NCBI RefSeq assembly: GCF_000758725.1
Contig: NZ_CP009428.1
Location: 4,588,001-4,652,000, forward strand
Length of the DNA stretch: 64,000 bases
Reading direction: 5' to 3'
From: Paenibacillus odorifer
GTDB lineage: Bacteria; Bacillota; Bacilli; Paenibacillales; Paenibacillaceae
The position numbers and the translations under genes were made by a program. Positions 17,329 through 26,156 of this stretch are shown here, piece by piece. The notes under the pieces were generated by a model. It was not told the origin of the DNA, made no database searches, and was given only the letters and a program-made list of their open reading frames with translations. Position 1 is the stretch's first letter; each line of letters opens with the position of its first letter.

Positions 17329-18185
17329 TCTTTCACCCGTGTCAACAGTTTATGGCTCCAAATCTCCATCTTCACTTCCTGCGGCAGCAGGCCCATCTCA
17401 TAGGCATAGCGGAAATAGAGGTTCAAACCTTGCTGCTGCCTTTCTCCAAAATCATAACATAAATTGCGGAAGTACCCTTCCCAATAAGACTTTGTTCCTC
17501 CAATGTTAGAACAAGCTGCTTGTACAATAGGATCTAAATCTCTCAATCCCCGCATTTTACTCTCGGCAAAAGCCTCTGCAATCTCAGAAATAGCCTCCGG
17601 TTTGTCCTCAGCAGCCTTTCGGTTCACTGCCCAGACCGCAAAGGTCATCCCTAAGCCCGTCCATTTCTTCCAAACCTCAGCTAGATCTGTAACGATATAA
17701 CCTTGATCCTGCCATGAGGCTTTAATAGCATTATCACCAATTAATAAGCAGGCATCCGCTTCATGCATCATGGCATCCAAATCAGGATTAGCGCTAATAT
17801 ATTCCGGTTTATTGCCAAAAGCTTTTTCCATTAAAATTTTCAGCAAATTTACCGAGGTTGCAGAAGTATTCGTAACAGCAATCTTACCGCTACCAATCTG
17901 AGCAAATGGCACCCTGGAAAAAAGGAATATTGATCTCACAGGACCGTCCGCGCTAACCGATAAATCAGGTAGTAGTAATAATTTGTCACTGGCCTCAGCA
18001 TAAGCAAAAGAGGATAAAGCACCTACATGAATAGTTCCACGGCTCATCCCCTGATTAAGAATGGCAGGTACCTCACTCACCATCTCTGCAGGATATTTTA
18101 ATGCAGAGGGATGAAAATTGTGAAATACCGGCCATGAGTTGGTATAGCTGATTTTGCCGATGATGGTGTGGCTGTTATTGTCCAT
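17325..18185 (-). CDS. mqnA: Menaquinone biosynthesis protein MqnA (chorismate dehydratase)
   Basis: MqnA dehydrates chorismate to 3-enolpyruvylbenzoate, the entry step of the futalosine route to menaquinone. The 286-residue protein has the family opening IGKISYTNSWPVFHNF, the VHVGA-like IHVGALSSFAYA, a serine-rich SIFLFSRVPF region and LLIGDNAIKASW, all typical of this periplasmic-binding-protein-like fold. The start at 18185 follows GGGGGGATTGAAAGG. Its neighbours UbiX-like, UbiA-like and MenG fit the same pathway. Confidence 0.88.
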   Translation of the reverse strand: MDNNSHTIIGKISYTNSWPVFHNFHPSALKYPAEMVSEVPAILNQGMSRGTIHVGALSSFAYAEASDKLLLLPDLSVSADGPVRSIFLFSRVPFAQIGSGKIAVTNTSATSVNLLKILMEKAFGNKPEYISANPDLDAMMHEADACLLIGDNAIKASWQDQGYIVTDLAEVWKKWTGLGMTFAVWAVNRKAAEDKPEAISEIAEAFAESKMRGLRDLDPIVQAACSNIGGTKSYWEGYFRNLCYDFGERQQQGLNLYFRYAYEMGLLPQEVKMEIWSHKLLTRVKE

Positions 18186-18189
18186 CCTT

Positions 18190-18792
18190 TCAATCCCCCC
18201 ATCTTCGAAATAAATTGTGTTCAATATTAAAGCTGTCAAGCACTTTGCCCACCATGAAATTAATCAGATCATCCATACTTTGCGGCCCGAAATAAAAAGC
18301 CGGCATTGCGGGAATCATCCGAACTCCCAGACGGGACAGCTTCAACATATTCTCTAGATGAATGGCATGCAGTGGAGTCTCACGAGGAACAAGCACCAGT
18401 GGGCGTCCTTCCTTGAGCATAACGTCAGCAGCACGTGTCATCAGATTATCAGAGGTCCCATTCGCTACCGCGGACAATGTTCCCATAGAGCAAGGCATAA
18501 TAATCATCCCTTCCACACGAAACGAACCACTTGCAATGGATGCGCCGATATCCGCAACAGGATGATAAAGCAGAGAACCGGGATAGCCTTTGAACCTTTC
18601 GTTCAAAAAGCCCTCCCGGTCTGATGCGATATAGCCAAGTTCTTCTTTAAATACGCGCCAGCCCGCATTGCTAACTACCAAATGCACGGAGTAGCCTAGT
18701 GACAGCAAGGTTTCAGTTAGACGAACACCATATATCGCACCGCTTGCTCCTGTAATTCCAACCACGATGTTTTTCGGTTTAGTAAGCGTCAT
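18190..18792 (-). CDS. ubiX: UbiX-family flavin prenyltransferase
   Basis: The protein (200 residues) has the FMN-binding GITGASGAIYGVRL motif, the PCSMGTLSAVANGTSDNLMTRAADVMLKEGRPLVLVPRETPLH core and the C-terminal YFGPQSMDDLINFMVGKVLD, all diagnostic of UbiX. UbiX makes prenylated FMN for a UbiD-type decarboxylase. In the futalosine pathway the equivalent decarboxylase step is done by MqnL; no UbiD/MqnL gene is in this window. It abuts the UbiA-like gene (1-nt overlap). Confidence 0.9.
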   Translation of the reverse strand: MTLTKPKNIVVGITGASGAIYGVRLTETLLSLGYSVHLVVSNAGWRVFKEELGYIASDREGFLNERFKGYPGSLLYHPVADIGASIASGSFRVEGMIIMPCSMGTLSAVANGTSDNLMTRAADVMLKEGRPLVLVPRETPLHAIHLENMLKLSRLGVRMIPAMPAFYFGPQSMDDLINFMVGKVLDSFNIEHNLFRRWGD

Positions 18793-19664
18793 TAGTAGAA
18801 CTGCACCACCAAGTCAATCAAAGTGAAAGAGAACACTACGATGCTCAATACGCCGTTCATAGTGAAAAAAGCAGTCTGCAGACGGCTCAGGTCACTCGGA
18901 GATACAATGTAATGCTCATAAAAGAGAATAATATATGCGATGATCATGCCTGCTACATACCACCAGCTTAAATCCGTCATAAACAGCAACGATACGAATC
19001 CAATCGCCGTGAGAATGTGAAATACGCGGGCAATAATGAGTGCACCTTGAACCCCGAACCGAACCGGAATGGACTTCAAGCCCTCTTTTAGATCAAACTC
19101 AACATCCTGACAAGAATAAATTACATCAAAACCTGCAGTCCAAAACACAATAGTGAAGTAAAATACCATTGAAGTCCAATTCACGCTACCGGTCACAGCT
19201 ACCCAACCGCCTAAAGGTGCAAGCGCAATGGTCAGACCGAGGATAAGATGGCAAGCCCATGTAAAGCGCTTCGTAAATGAATAAATAACAAGAAGGAAAA
19301 CTGCGATTGGCAAGAGCTTGGCCGACAAAGGATTCAGCTTAAAGGCTGCCCAAAAGAGTAAGAAAAACGAAATGCCGATAAAAATGACGACTTCACCGAT
19401 CTTCAATAATCCTGCAGGAATAGCCCTTCCCGCTGTGCGAGGATTCTTAGCATCACTTATCCGGTCAATCAGTCGATTCAGCCCCATAGCAGCGCTCCGT
19501 GCCCCAAACATAGCCACTACGATCCAACCAATCTGGCTCCAGGAAGGTAGCGTGCCAGACATGACAACGGAACCAAGTAAAGCGCCCATAAAAGCAAAAG
19601 GTAAAGCAAATACCGTATGTTCAAACTTGATCATTTGTAAAAAGATACCGATTTTCTTAAACAT
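18792..19664 (-). CDS. UbiA-family prenyltransferase (probable MqnP)
   Basis: This membrane prenyltransferase (290 residues, about eight or nine hydrophobic segments) has the two Asp-rich motifs of the family, NRLIDRISDAKNPRT near residue 70 and DVIYSCQDVEFDLKEG near 195. Between mqnA/ubiX and menG it most likely attaches the polyprenyl chain to the futalosine-derived naphthoate. Sequence alone would also allow 4-hydroxybenzoate as substrate. The start at 19664 has GGAG 8 nt upstream and overlaps menG by 8 nt. Confidence 0.85.
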   Translation of the reverse strand: MFKKIGIFLQMIKFEHTVFALPFAFMGALLGSVVMSGTLPSWSQIGWIVVAMFGARSAAMGLNRLIDRISDAKNPRTAGRAIPAGLLKIGEVVIFIGISFFLLFWAAFKLNPLSAKLLPIAVFLLVIYSFTKRFTWACHLILGLTIALAPLGGWVAVTGSVNWTSMVFYFTIVFWTAGFDVIYSCQDVEFDLKEGLKSIPVRFGVQGALIIARVFHILTAIGFVSLLFMTDLSWWYVAGMIIAYIILFYEHYIVSPSDLSRLQTAFFTMNGVLSIVVFSFTLIDLVVQFY

Positions 19665-20409
19665 TCCCGTTCTCCTTGAGCCCAATATGTAATGCCGCGA
19701 TGCCTCCGGTCAAGGGGAAGGATTCCACTTTTTGCAGTCCGGTTTCACGGAAAATAGCAGCTAATTGCTCCCGGTCAGGGAACAGCGCCAGCGATTCTGG
19801 CAGCCATTTGTATTGCTCATACCTTTTAGCGAATAACTTGCCCAGCAATGGAAGTACACGCTGAAAATAAAAGAAATAGATACCTTTAAACGGTTGTTTC
19901 ATCGGCTTGGAAAGCTCCAGGCAGACCACCATTCCTCCGGGTTTTACCACGCGTTTCATCTCGTTCAGCACTTGAACAAGATCCGGTACGTTGCGGAGTC
20001 CAAAACCAATCGTTGCATAATCGAATGCGTTGTCTTCAAAAGGCAACTCCATAGCATTGCCCTGTACGAGAGAGATCCGGTCCTGAAGCTTGCGCTCCTC
20101 CACCTTACGGCGCCCCACTTCAAGCATGCCAGCACTAAAGTCAAGTCCTATCACATTCCCTGTCTGTGTGGCTTCTGCCAAGGCAATGCTCCAATCGCAA
20201 GTGCCGCAGCATAAGTCTACAGCTGAATCCCCGCGCTTCATGCCCATCTTCTTCATCGTGAACTTGCGCCAAGCCTTATGGCGGCGAAAGCTTAAGATAT
20301 CATTCATCAAATCATATTTACCTGCAATACTCTCAAACACCGAGTGCACAAACTGTTCCTTCGGCTTGCTGTTATCACCCACAGCAGTTGTAGTTTTGTC
20401 CATAGTCAT
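19657..20409 (-). CDS. menG: Demethylmenaquinone methyltransferase
   Basis: MenG (UbiE family) methylates the ring in the last step of menaquinone synthesis. The 250-residue protein has the ubiE/menG start FVHSVFESIAGKYDLMNDILSFRRHKAWRK, the SAM-binding VDLCCGTCDWSIAL, and the family signature FDYATIGFGLRNVPD and MKRVVKPGG. GGAGGG lies 7 nt before the ATG. It follows hepS by 3 nt, as in Bacillus. Confidence 0.95.
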   Translation of the reverse strand: MTMDKTTTAVGDNSKPKEQFVHSVFESIAGKYDLMNDILSFRRHKAWRKFTMKKMGMKRGDSAVDLCCGTCDWSIALAEATQTGNVIGLDFSAGMLEVGRRKVEERKLQDRISLVQGNAMELPFEDNAFDYATIGFGLRNVPDLVQVLNEMKRVVKPGGMVVCLELSKPMKQPFKGIYFFYFQRVLPLLGKLFAKRYEQYKWLPESLALFPDREQLAAIFRETGLQKVESFPLTGGIAALHIGLKENGNV

Positions 20410-20412
20410 CCA

Positions 20413-21282
20413 CTAACCCTCCACGGCTGCTTGTCCTGAGACTTTCATCTGCAGGAGAATACGATCCAGCGCTATCTCAAGCTCTCTAAGCAGGCTTTCG
20501 TCTTTAACGCTTTGTAATAGTCCCTGAATCGACTGAATCGACTGATGGAGCTTGTCCGTCAGCAGAGAATCACATTTATATTTCATCTTCAGCATCTTCC
20601 AGTCCTTCTGATCAAGGTTCTGGTCTTGAAGCTGTTTGCGTTCTTCCTCTGTCGCTGACTCCAGCATCTTCCAGTAGCAATAACCATTGCTAGCATTCTC
20701 AAGGTTATCACAACGCTGAAGCTCTATGGCAACAGTTTCGCACTGACTGAATTCTGTCAATAACTTCTCCCACAACTCCACTAAGGAATTCTCGATCATG
20801 GGCGTAAAAGAAAGGAACAGCCGCATATTGAGCTGTACCATGTGCCGCAAGTATTGTTCAGCCGAAAGACGGATTCCTCTCATCTTCACATAGAGGTTCG
20901 CTTTCAAGACATTGAAATCAGCAATCGCCTTACTCAAGATTCCAACCATCTCAATTTGATCACTCTTTGCAAGCAGATGGTAAAACCAGCTACTGAAATA
21001 ATCGCCAGCCAATACCTTTAATTGACGGGAACGCATAGGATCTCCACCGCGTCTATCATTCGAGCGGTCAATTACCTCATGTGTATCTAGTCCAAGTTGA
21101 ATAAGTGCTGTTACGAGCGTATACAACTCACCAGCATTTCCTTTAACAGAAGATCCATGGTTTAGAAAAATATATAACAAATGACCCCGGCCATCAGAAA
21201 ACGGTGGCAAATCCGTATGCTTCTGAATCATGTCGTAGTCGGTGTAGGGTTTTGCCAGTTGCGGTATGCAGTACGGTTTCAT
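20413..21282 (-). CDS. hepS: Heptaprenyl diphosphate synthase component I
   Basis: HepS is the small non-catalytic partner that sets product length together with HepT. The 289-residue helical protein resembles the HepS family in its HLLYIFLNHGSSVKGNAGELYTLVTALIQLGLDTHEVIDR region (in Bacillus a similar LATMLVDAGLDTHE stretch) and in the RSRQLKVLAGDYFSSWFYHLLA segment. I chose the ATG with GGAGG 5 nt upstream. An ATG at 21306 is also possible. Assignment rests partly on its place before menG. Confidence 0.82.
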   Translation of the reverse strand: MKPYCIPQLAKPYTDYDMIQKHTDLPPFSDGRGHLLYIFLNHGSSVKGNAGELYTLVTALIQLGLDTHEVIDRSNDRRGGDPMRSRQLKVLAGDYFSSWFYHLLAKSDQIEMVGILSKAIADFNVLKANLYVKMRGIRLSAEQYLRHMVQLNMRLFLSFTPMIENSLVELWEKLLTEFSQCETVAIELQRCDNLENASNGYCYWKMLESATEEERKQLQDQNLDQKDWKMLKMKYKCDSLLTDKLHQSIQSIQGLLQSVKDESLLRELEIALDRILLQMKVSGQAAVEG

Positions 21283-21397
21283 TTCAGCCTCCGAAGCCAT
21301 TGACATTAATAATAATTCCTTTGTTCACAATCTTGTCTATTATATCACATGTTTTTTTGTCACGCACTGTGGTACGACTGAGTTTCTTTTATTCTTC

Positions 21398-21940
21398 TCA
21401 AGGATAAATGAACTGCTTCTTCCAGAGCTCAGTCTCACTAATACGGAAGCCCGTCTTGAGTCGCTCGGATATGGGGAGATTACCCGCAGACTGAAGTTCA
21501 TTCTGGAGTTCAGCCGACCACTCCGTGCGTCTGATATCCCCTGCTAGCAGCAGCCGGCGGCTATCCAGCCATTTATCCATGACCACGATGCGCAGCAAAA
21601 GCTGATCCACATTCGAGGTTTCTTGAAAAGCAAAAGAAATAGCCTGCGCCATATTTCGATAAAGCTCCTGGGGTTCATGATCATTTCCGCTCACTTTTAA
21701 ATCCAGTGACAGAACGTGATCCTCCCAGCCTACGCTATCAATGGATAAGGTCAATGGAAGTGCGCCAAGAACATCAACAAGATTATCGTTGTCTAGCACT
21801 GTGTTATGGCCGCCAGTAAAAGTCTCTACTGCACCATTGCGTTGCTGTAAGGTAGAATCCATATCTGCCACTTTGGGCAATATTACAGCAGAGGTTGCAG
21901 TCAAGAGTAATACGGCTCCGACCCACCAGGCCTTGTTCAT
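21398..21940 (-). CDS. Membrane-anchored protein of unknown function
   Basis: The 180-residue protein begins with one hydrophobic segment (residues 3-22, AWWVGAVLLLTATSAVIL) that could be a signal anchor. The rest is an extracytoplasmic-looking domain with a LSIDSVGWEDHVLSLDLKV strand and a KWLDSRRLLLAGDIRRTEW stretch. No family is recognised. GGAGG lies 7 nt before the chosen ATG. It sits between mtrB and hepS, where B. subtilis has no extra gene. Confidence 0.75.
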   Translation of the reverse strand: MNKAWWVGAVLLLTATSAVILPKVADMDSTLQQRNGAVETFTGGHNTVLDNDNLVDVLGALPLTLSIDSVGWEDHVLSLDLKVSGNDHEPQELYRNMAQAISFAFQETSNVDQLLLRIVVMDKWLDSRRLLLAGDIRRTEWSAELQNELQSAGNLPISERLKTGFRISETELWKKQFIYP

Positions 21941-22007
21941 GAACACGCCTCCTTATCCATAATTCCCACTCTTAGCTAATACGATCATTTATCTTTACTA
22001 TATTTTG

Positions 22008-22032
22008 AAAAAAAGCAGGCTATGCCTGCTTT
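22008..22032 (-). terminator. Hairpin at the end of mtrB
   Basis: AAAAGCAGGC-TAT-GCCTGCTTTT is a perfect inverted repeat touching the mtrB stop codon. On the minus strand it is followed by further T residues. Confidence 0.75.
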
Positions 22033-22281
22033 TCAGCTTTCACTTTCCAATTGTCCGTGCTTTGTCCATATTTCAGCCTTACCGCGAATCTTCATCGCTG
22101 AGGTATGATCAGTAAACTGGGCAATCAATACCTCGCCCTTATCCAGCTTCTCTGTATGATGAAAACGTGTATCTGTACCTCTGGTTAGCCCAATGACCTG
22201 AACGCCATTATCTTTAGCTTTAACCACAATATAGTCGCTGCCCGTTGGAAGCGGAGTAGTACCCGTATTTTTATCCATCAT
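22033..22281 (-). CDS. mtrB: TRAP, tryptophan RNA-binding attenuation protein
   Basis: TRAP forms an 11-subunit ring that, with tryptophan bound, wraps (G/U)AG-repeat RNA and represses trp genes. The 82-residue protein matches the family nearly residue by residue ([34 protein letters not shown]). It keeps the RNA-contacting Lys45, Lys64 and Arg66, which correspond to Lys37, Lys56 and Arg58 of B. subtilis, and Thr33 of the tryptophan pocket. AGGAGG lies 7 nt before the ATG. The gene usually found just upstream, folE (mtrA), is absent here. Confidence 0.97.
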   Translation of the reverse strand: MMDKNTGTTPLPTGSDYIVVKAKDNGVQVIGLTRGTDTRFHHTEKLDKGEVLIAQFTDHTSAMKIRGKAEIWTKHGQLESES

Positions 22282-22321
22282 CACTCATCCTCCTCTAAAC
22301 CTATTATACAGTTCATAGTAT

Positions 22322-22356
22322 TTCAAAAAACAAATGCCGCCTTGGAGGGCGGCATA
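22322..22356 (-). terminator. Terminator of hup
   Basis: TGCCGCCTTGGAGGGCGGCA forms a short GC-rich hairpin. On the minus strand TTTGTTTTTT follows it. It lies about 40 bp after the hup stop. Confidence 0.85.
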
Positions 22357-22396
22357 GTTGTTCTTAAAAGACTATGGGATAGGTATGTAGAAATCT

Positions 22397-22669
22397 TTAT
22401 TTGATTCCGTCTTTCAGCGCCTTACCGGGTTTGAATGCCGGTACCTTGCTTGCAGGAATTTCGATTTCTTCACCAGTTTGCGGGTTACGGCCTTTACGTG
22501 CAGAACGCTCACGCACTTCAAAGTTTCCGAATCCAACCAGTTGTACTTTATCACCGCTTTGCAGTGCTTCTGTAATTGCTTCGAAAACCGCATCTACAGC
22601 TTTAGTAGCATCCTTCTTGGGAAGTTCAGTTGCTTCTGTAACTACGTTGATCAAATCTGATTTATTCAT
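22397..22669 (-). CDS. hup: DNA-binding protein HU
   Basis: This 90-residue histone-like protein is the standard HBsu type: [22 protein letters not shown] at the start, [24 protein letters not shown] as the DNA-binding arm, and the terminal [15 protein letters not shown]. It binds and bends DNA and compacts the nucleoid. It has its own terminator and lies downstream of spoIVA, as in Bacillus. GGGAGG precedes the ATG by about 7 nt. Confidence 0.97.
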   Translation of the reverse strand: MNKSDLINVVTEATELPKKDATKAVDAVFEAITEALQSGDKVQLVGFGNFEVRERSARKGRNPQTGEEIEIPASKVPAFKPGKALKDGIK

Positions 22670-22689
22670 GTTTTCTCACCTCCCTGAGT

Positions 22690-22998
22690 AAATTCTCCGG
22701 TATCATACACTGTTTCCGTTTCAACGTAAAATATACGTGATAATCCCGTTTAAAACTTAACTTTGGCGCCCTTAGACCTTTAAGCGCAACAAACTTATAG
22801 TAATACAGCCCATCCATAAATTCAAGCTGTTACTCAAAAAAGGAGCAGAAATTATCATCTATCCGTGCATATTTATCTAAATTCGATCTAATTTGTTAGA
22901 CCTATAGGAGCAGTTTAGGTCTTTATTTCATCAGAATAATTGAGTCAGATTCACCGTTATTATAGGAACTAGGAATCAAGTTTTAGGATATATACAAA
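22690..22998. other. Non-coding interval between hup and spoIVA
   Basis: No gene is supported here. It must hold the hup promoter; a TATAAT near 22945 on the minus strand lacks a -35 box at a good distance, so I do not name one. No strong hairpin or repeat was seen apart from the spoIVA terminator that follows. Confidence 0.5.
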
Positions 22999-23028
22999 TA
23001 AAAAGAGCAGGATTTCTCCCACTCTTTG
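22999..23028 (-). terminator. Terminator of spoIVA
   Basis: AAAGAG..GGA/TCC..CTCTTT form a hairpin. On the minus strand the sequence TTTTTATTTG follows. It is 19 bp after the spoIVA stop. Confidence 0.7.
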
Positions 23029-23046
23029 AATTTATTTATATTCAGC

Positions 23047-24522
23047 TTAGAGAATAATTGCAATAAGTCCGCCGGAACCCTCGTTAATAATGCGGCCAAG
23101 CGTTTCTTGCAGCTTGTAGCGTGCATTATCCGGCATCATAGCTATCTTGCCTTGAATGCCTTCTCTAACAATGGAGTGCAGGGAGCGGCCAAAAATATCG
23201 GATTCCCAAATCTTAATAGGATCATTCTCAAAGTCCTGCATCAGATAACGAACCAGCTCTTCGCTTTGCTTTTCCGTTCCGATGATTGGCGAGAATTCAG
23301 ACTCCACATCCACCCGAATCATATGAATGGACGGTGCAGTAGCCTTTAAGCGAACCCCGAAGCGAGAGCCCTGACGTATCAGTTCTGGCTCGTCGAGCGC
23401 CATTTCGGCTAAGGATGGAGCCGCGATACCATAACCTGTAGTCTTGACCATTTCCAATGCTTCTGAGAATCGGTCGTATTCTCGTTTCGCATGCGAGAAC
23501 TCCTGCATAAGCTGGAGCAAATGATCTTTACCGCGGATCTCAACCCCGACCACTTCCATCAGAACTTGATCGTACAGCTCTTCTGGAGCATACAGGTCGA
23601 TCTCTGCTACGCCCTGACCCATGTTCATACCACTTAGGCCAGCTTTATCAATAAAGTCATATTCGGTGAACTGAGATACGAGGCGGTCAACATCCCGCAA
23701 GCGGCGAATGTCTTTTACCGTATCGCGAACGGAGTTCTCATAACTACTACGCAGCCAGTGGTTTTCTCCAAGCACCATAACCCAGCTTGGCAGGTTTACA
23801 TTTACTTCATGCACTGGGAATTCATAAAGCACTTCCCGCAGCACACCAGTTACGTCATCTTCGCTCATGTTTGCGGCGCTTAGCGTCATAACTGGGATAT
23901 CGTATTTGATGGCTAGCTCGTTTCGGAGCTGCTGCGCTTCCTCACTGCGTGGCCGGGTGGAGTTAATGACAAGCACAAATGGCTTACCCACTTCCTTCAG
24001 CTCTGCAATGACGCGCTCTTCAGAGTCCACGTACGAGTTCCGCGGAATTTCTGCAATCGTACCATCTGTTGTTACCACTACACCTAGCGTTGAATGCTCC
24101 TGAATAACCTTACGTGTCCCGATTTCTGCCGCTTCCTGAAAAGGAATAGGCTCTTCAAACCAAGGTGTAGAGATCATTCGTGGTCCATTTTCATCCTCGT
24201 AGCCTTTTGCACCTTCTACAGCGTAACCCACACAGTCTACCAGACGAACATTAACCTCAAGCCCTTCCGCAACCTTGATTTGGACTGCGTTGTTAGGCAC
24301 AAACTTCGGTTCTGTCGTCATAATCGTTTTGCCTGCTGCGCTTTGCGGAAGCTCATCCACAGCTCTTACTCGATCAGCCTCATTCGTGATGTTTGGCAGG
24401 ACAATTGTTTCCATGAAGCGCTTGATAAATGTCGATTTCCCCGTGCGAACCGCGCCGACGACGCCAAGATAAATGTCTCCGCCGGTACGCTCGGCAATGT
24501 CCTTGAAAATATCCACTTTTTC
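23047..24522 (-). CDS. spoIVA: Stage IV sporulation protein A (spore coat ATPase)
   Basis: SpoIVA is the ATPase that polymerises on the forespore and forms the base of the spore coat. The sequence has the Walker A GAVRTGKST near residue 27 and is very close to the Bacillus protein over its whole length, ending INEGSGGLIAIIL. The start is taken as TTG at 24522, giving the family N-terminus (M)EKVDIFKDIAERTGG and 491 residues, because GAGGAGGGG lies 7 nt before it. The in-frame ATG at 24543 is part of that ribosome site. Confidence 0.97.
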   Translation of the reverse strand, partial: EKVDIFKDIAERTGGDIYLGVVGAVRTGKSTFIKRFMETIVLPNITNEADRVRAVDELPQSAAGKTIMTTEPKFVPNNAVQIKVAEGLEVNVRLVDCVGYAVEGAKGYEDENGPRMISTPWFEEPIPFQEAAEIGTRKVIQEHSTLGVVVTTDGTIAEIPRNSYVDSEERVIAELKEVGKPFVLVINSTRPRSEEAQQLRNELAIKYDIPVMTLSAANMSEDDVTGVLREVLYEFPVHEVNVNLPSWVMVLGENHWLRSSYENSVRDTVKDIRRLRDVDRLVSQFTEYDFIDKAGLSGMNMGQGVAEIDLYAPEELYDQVLMEVVGVEIRGKDHLLQLMQEFSHAKREYDRFSEALEMVKTTGYGIAAPSLAEMALDEPELIRQGSRFGVRLKATAPSIHMIRVDVESEFSPIIGTEKQSEELVRYLMQDFENDPIKIWESDIFGRSLHSIVREGIQGKIAMMPDNARYKLQETLGRIINEGSGGLIAIIL

Positions 24523-24544
24523 CAAAAGAGATCCCCTCCTCATA

Positions 24545-24721
24545 TTACTCCGAAGAAAAAATGCCTGAAGAGCATCGACTTCGCGTTCCGCCGGTAATCT
24601 GACCCTTGCAGGACATCAACCGGACTTATCGTATGCCCGCCCGAAGCCTAGCTGCTTTCGACCGGGACGTACTTGCCCCGCGCTAAACTCCGAATGCTCG
24701 GACATGCATTTGGACTAGTAT
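24545..24721 (-). other. GC-rich upstream leader of spoIVA
   Basis: This non-coding stretch is clearly richer in GC than the flanking intergenic DNA and has several inverted segments, such as GCCCGCCCGAAGC and its partner region, plus a small ATGC/GCAT hairpin followed by TTTTTT on the minus strand close to the ribosome site. It could be a structured 5' leader. I recognise no named RNA family. Confidence 0.35.
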
Positions 24722-24722
24722 C

Positions 24723-24749
24723 ATCATATGTATCCGGAACGAATTTATG
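24723..24749 (-). promoter_or_regulatory. Possible sigma-E promoter of spoIVA
   Basis: On the minus strand CATAAAT and CATATGAT are about 14-15 bp apart, resembling the mother-cell sigma-E pattern (ATA near -35 and CATAnnnT near -10). SpoIVA is sigma-E dependent in Bacillus. The match is loose and would leave a leader of about 190 nt. Confidence 0.3.
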
Positions 24750-24916
24750 ACCCGTATTCGCGCATTTCCCAATGTAATTTCAAAAAAGTTAAGTCTGCGC
24801 GCCGCAAGGCGTCTGACGCCCGGAAGCTTACTCATCCATCTTATGAGCTAGGATTCTTTGATAGAACTATTTTTAGTGGATGCTGAGATTACAGGACTTG
24901 GTGTAAAAGGATATAA

Positions 24917-24964
24917 ACAAAAAAACGCCTAATACCCCGGATAAAACCGAAGCTTAGACGCTCT
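24917..24964 (-). terminator. Terminator after the YphF-like lipoprotein
   Basis: GCGTCTAAGC...TTAGGCG with an inner CGG/CCG pairing forms a stem on the minus strand, followed by seven T. It is 13 bp after the lipoprotein stop. Confidence 0.8.
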
Positions 24965-24976
24965 TAAACTTTCACT

Positions 24977-25702
24977 CTAACTTGGAGGCTGCGGGATTGG
25001 CTGATTGTTAATCCATAGATACGGCAAAGACTTCACGGGAACGTAATATGAAGCTTCCTCCAGATCCAGTCGCAAGTCCTGATTCTTATCGTGCTCTCCA
25101 CCCTTCTTATCGACGGCAGCCATGATATCAAAAACATAATCTACGTAGACAGTTCCATCCTTATCCAGGATAAAATCAAGAACTTGACCGGAATAGACAC
25201 TAGTTAACGTTATAGAGCTTGTACCCGCCTGCTTATGATTAATGGTATACAATCCGGGATATAGCTCATCAAGCACAGGCAGGTTGCCGCCATGAGCTGA
25301 TTTATAGCGGTTAACCTGTCGTTGCACGTCATTCACCTTTTGAACCGTAACAAGGTCCATCACCTTCACCACAGGATCAATTTCCTCATTCAAAATAAGA
25401 AAATAAGCACTTCCACCCTGCTCAAAGGCGGTAGCCGGTATATCATCCAAATATCCCTTATTATTCAGCTTCCCCAGGTCGATACGGAACTTCTCATACC
25501 TTGGAGTAGTTTCATCCGCATTAAGAATGGGCAGTACCCCTTCCTCCTGTTGATAATCATCAACGGCTGCTTGTATCCGTTTAACACTTTCCCGATAATT
25601 AACACTAGCCCGCTTCTCTTCACCTGGGTATAGACAGCCCGAAAGCGTAAGCGCGAGCGATACCATCCCTAGCAAAAGCTTGGCCCCTGCCTTCAGTTTC
25701 AT
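24977..25702 (-). CDS. Lipoprotein of unknown function (YphF-like position)
   Basis: The start at 25702 gives 241 residues with a lipoprotein signal peptide (MKLKAGAKLLLGMVSLALTL) and lipobox LSGC, so the mature protein should be tethered outside the membrane. The rest is soluble and mixed, with an EF-hand-like DKNQDLRLDLEE near residue 208. Between the yphE-like gene and spoIVA it takes the place of B. subtilis yphF, also a predicted lipoprotein. No function is assigned. Confidence 0.82.
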   Translation of the reverse strand: MKLKAGAKLLLGMVSLALTLSGCLYPGEEKRASVNYRESVKRIQAAVDDYQQEEGVLPILNADETTPRYEKFRIDLGKLNNKGYLDDIPATAFEQGGSAYFLILNEEIDPVVKVMDLVTVQKVNDVQRQVNRYKSAHGGNLPVLDELYPGLYTINHKQAGTSSITLTSVYSGQVLDFILDKDGTVYVDYVFDIMAAVDKKGGEHDKNQDLRLDLEEASYYVPVKSLPYLWINNQPIPQPPS

Positions 25703-25753
25703 TTTATATCCTATAAACTCCAACCGAGTCCCTCCCACGGTGACATTCTTACG

Positions 25754-26122
25754 CTACCACAGCTCATCTTCTTCCCCACGCCGCGCTGCTTCAAGCTTAC
25801 GGCGCACCGCAGCCTTCAGTAGATCTTCCGGCACCTGAACGGTTACGTCGCTCCATACGGCAGCCTGACAGGCCAGACGCGTTCCTTCTTCTAAGGCCGA
25901 TCCAAGCTTACGCCGCTCAATATCACCGGGAGGCCTTACTGCAGCAGCCTCTTCCTTCGCGACTGTAACCTTGCACATCAGACAGCCTGCTTTGCCTCCG
26001 CATCTAGTTGTTATTGGCACTCCTGCTTTACGAGCAGCCTCTAATAACGAAATGCCACGGTTCACAACAGCTTTACGGCCTTCTGGTTGAAATACAACGG
26101 TAACTCCTTTTTGAGATTTCAT
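25754..26122 (-). CDS. 2Fe-2S ferredoxin
   Basis: The 122-residue protein carries the plant-type iron-sulfur loop TRCGGKAGCLMCKV with the fourth Cys in RLACQA about 35 residues later, matching a C-x5-C-x2-C...C ferredoxin. A basic, charged helix (AVRRKLEAARRGEEDEL) ends it. It would carry electrons in the cytoplasm; its partner is unknown. GAGGAAGGAAG precedes the ATG. It is not part of the B. subtilis order at this place. Confidence 0.88.
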   Translation of the reverse strand: MKSQKGVTVVFQPEGRKAVVNRGISLLEAARKAGVPITTRCGGKAGCLMCKVTVAKEEAAAVRPPGDIERRKLGSALEEGTRLACQAAVWSDVTVQVPEDLLKAAVRRKLEAARRGEEDELW

Positions 26123-26156
26123 GATGTTACTTCCTTCCTCAACACTATGTAACTGC

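Noticed and set aside
24094-24597. 167-codon plus-strand frame
   Set aside because: It is antisense to spoIVA and its start, with no recognisable domain.
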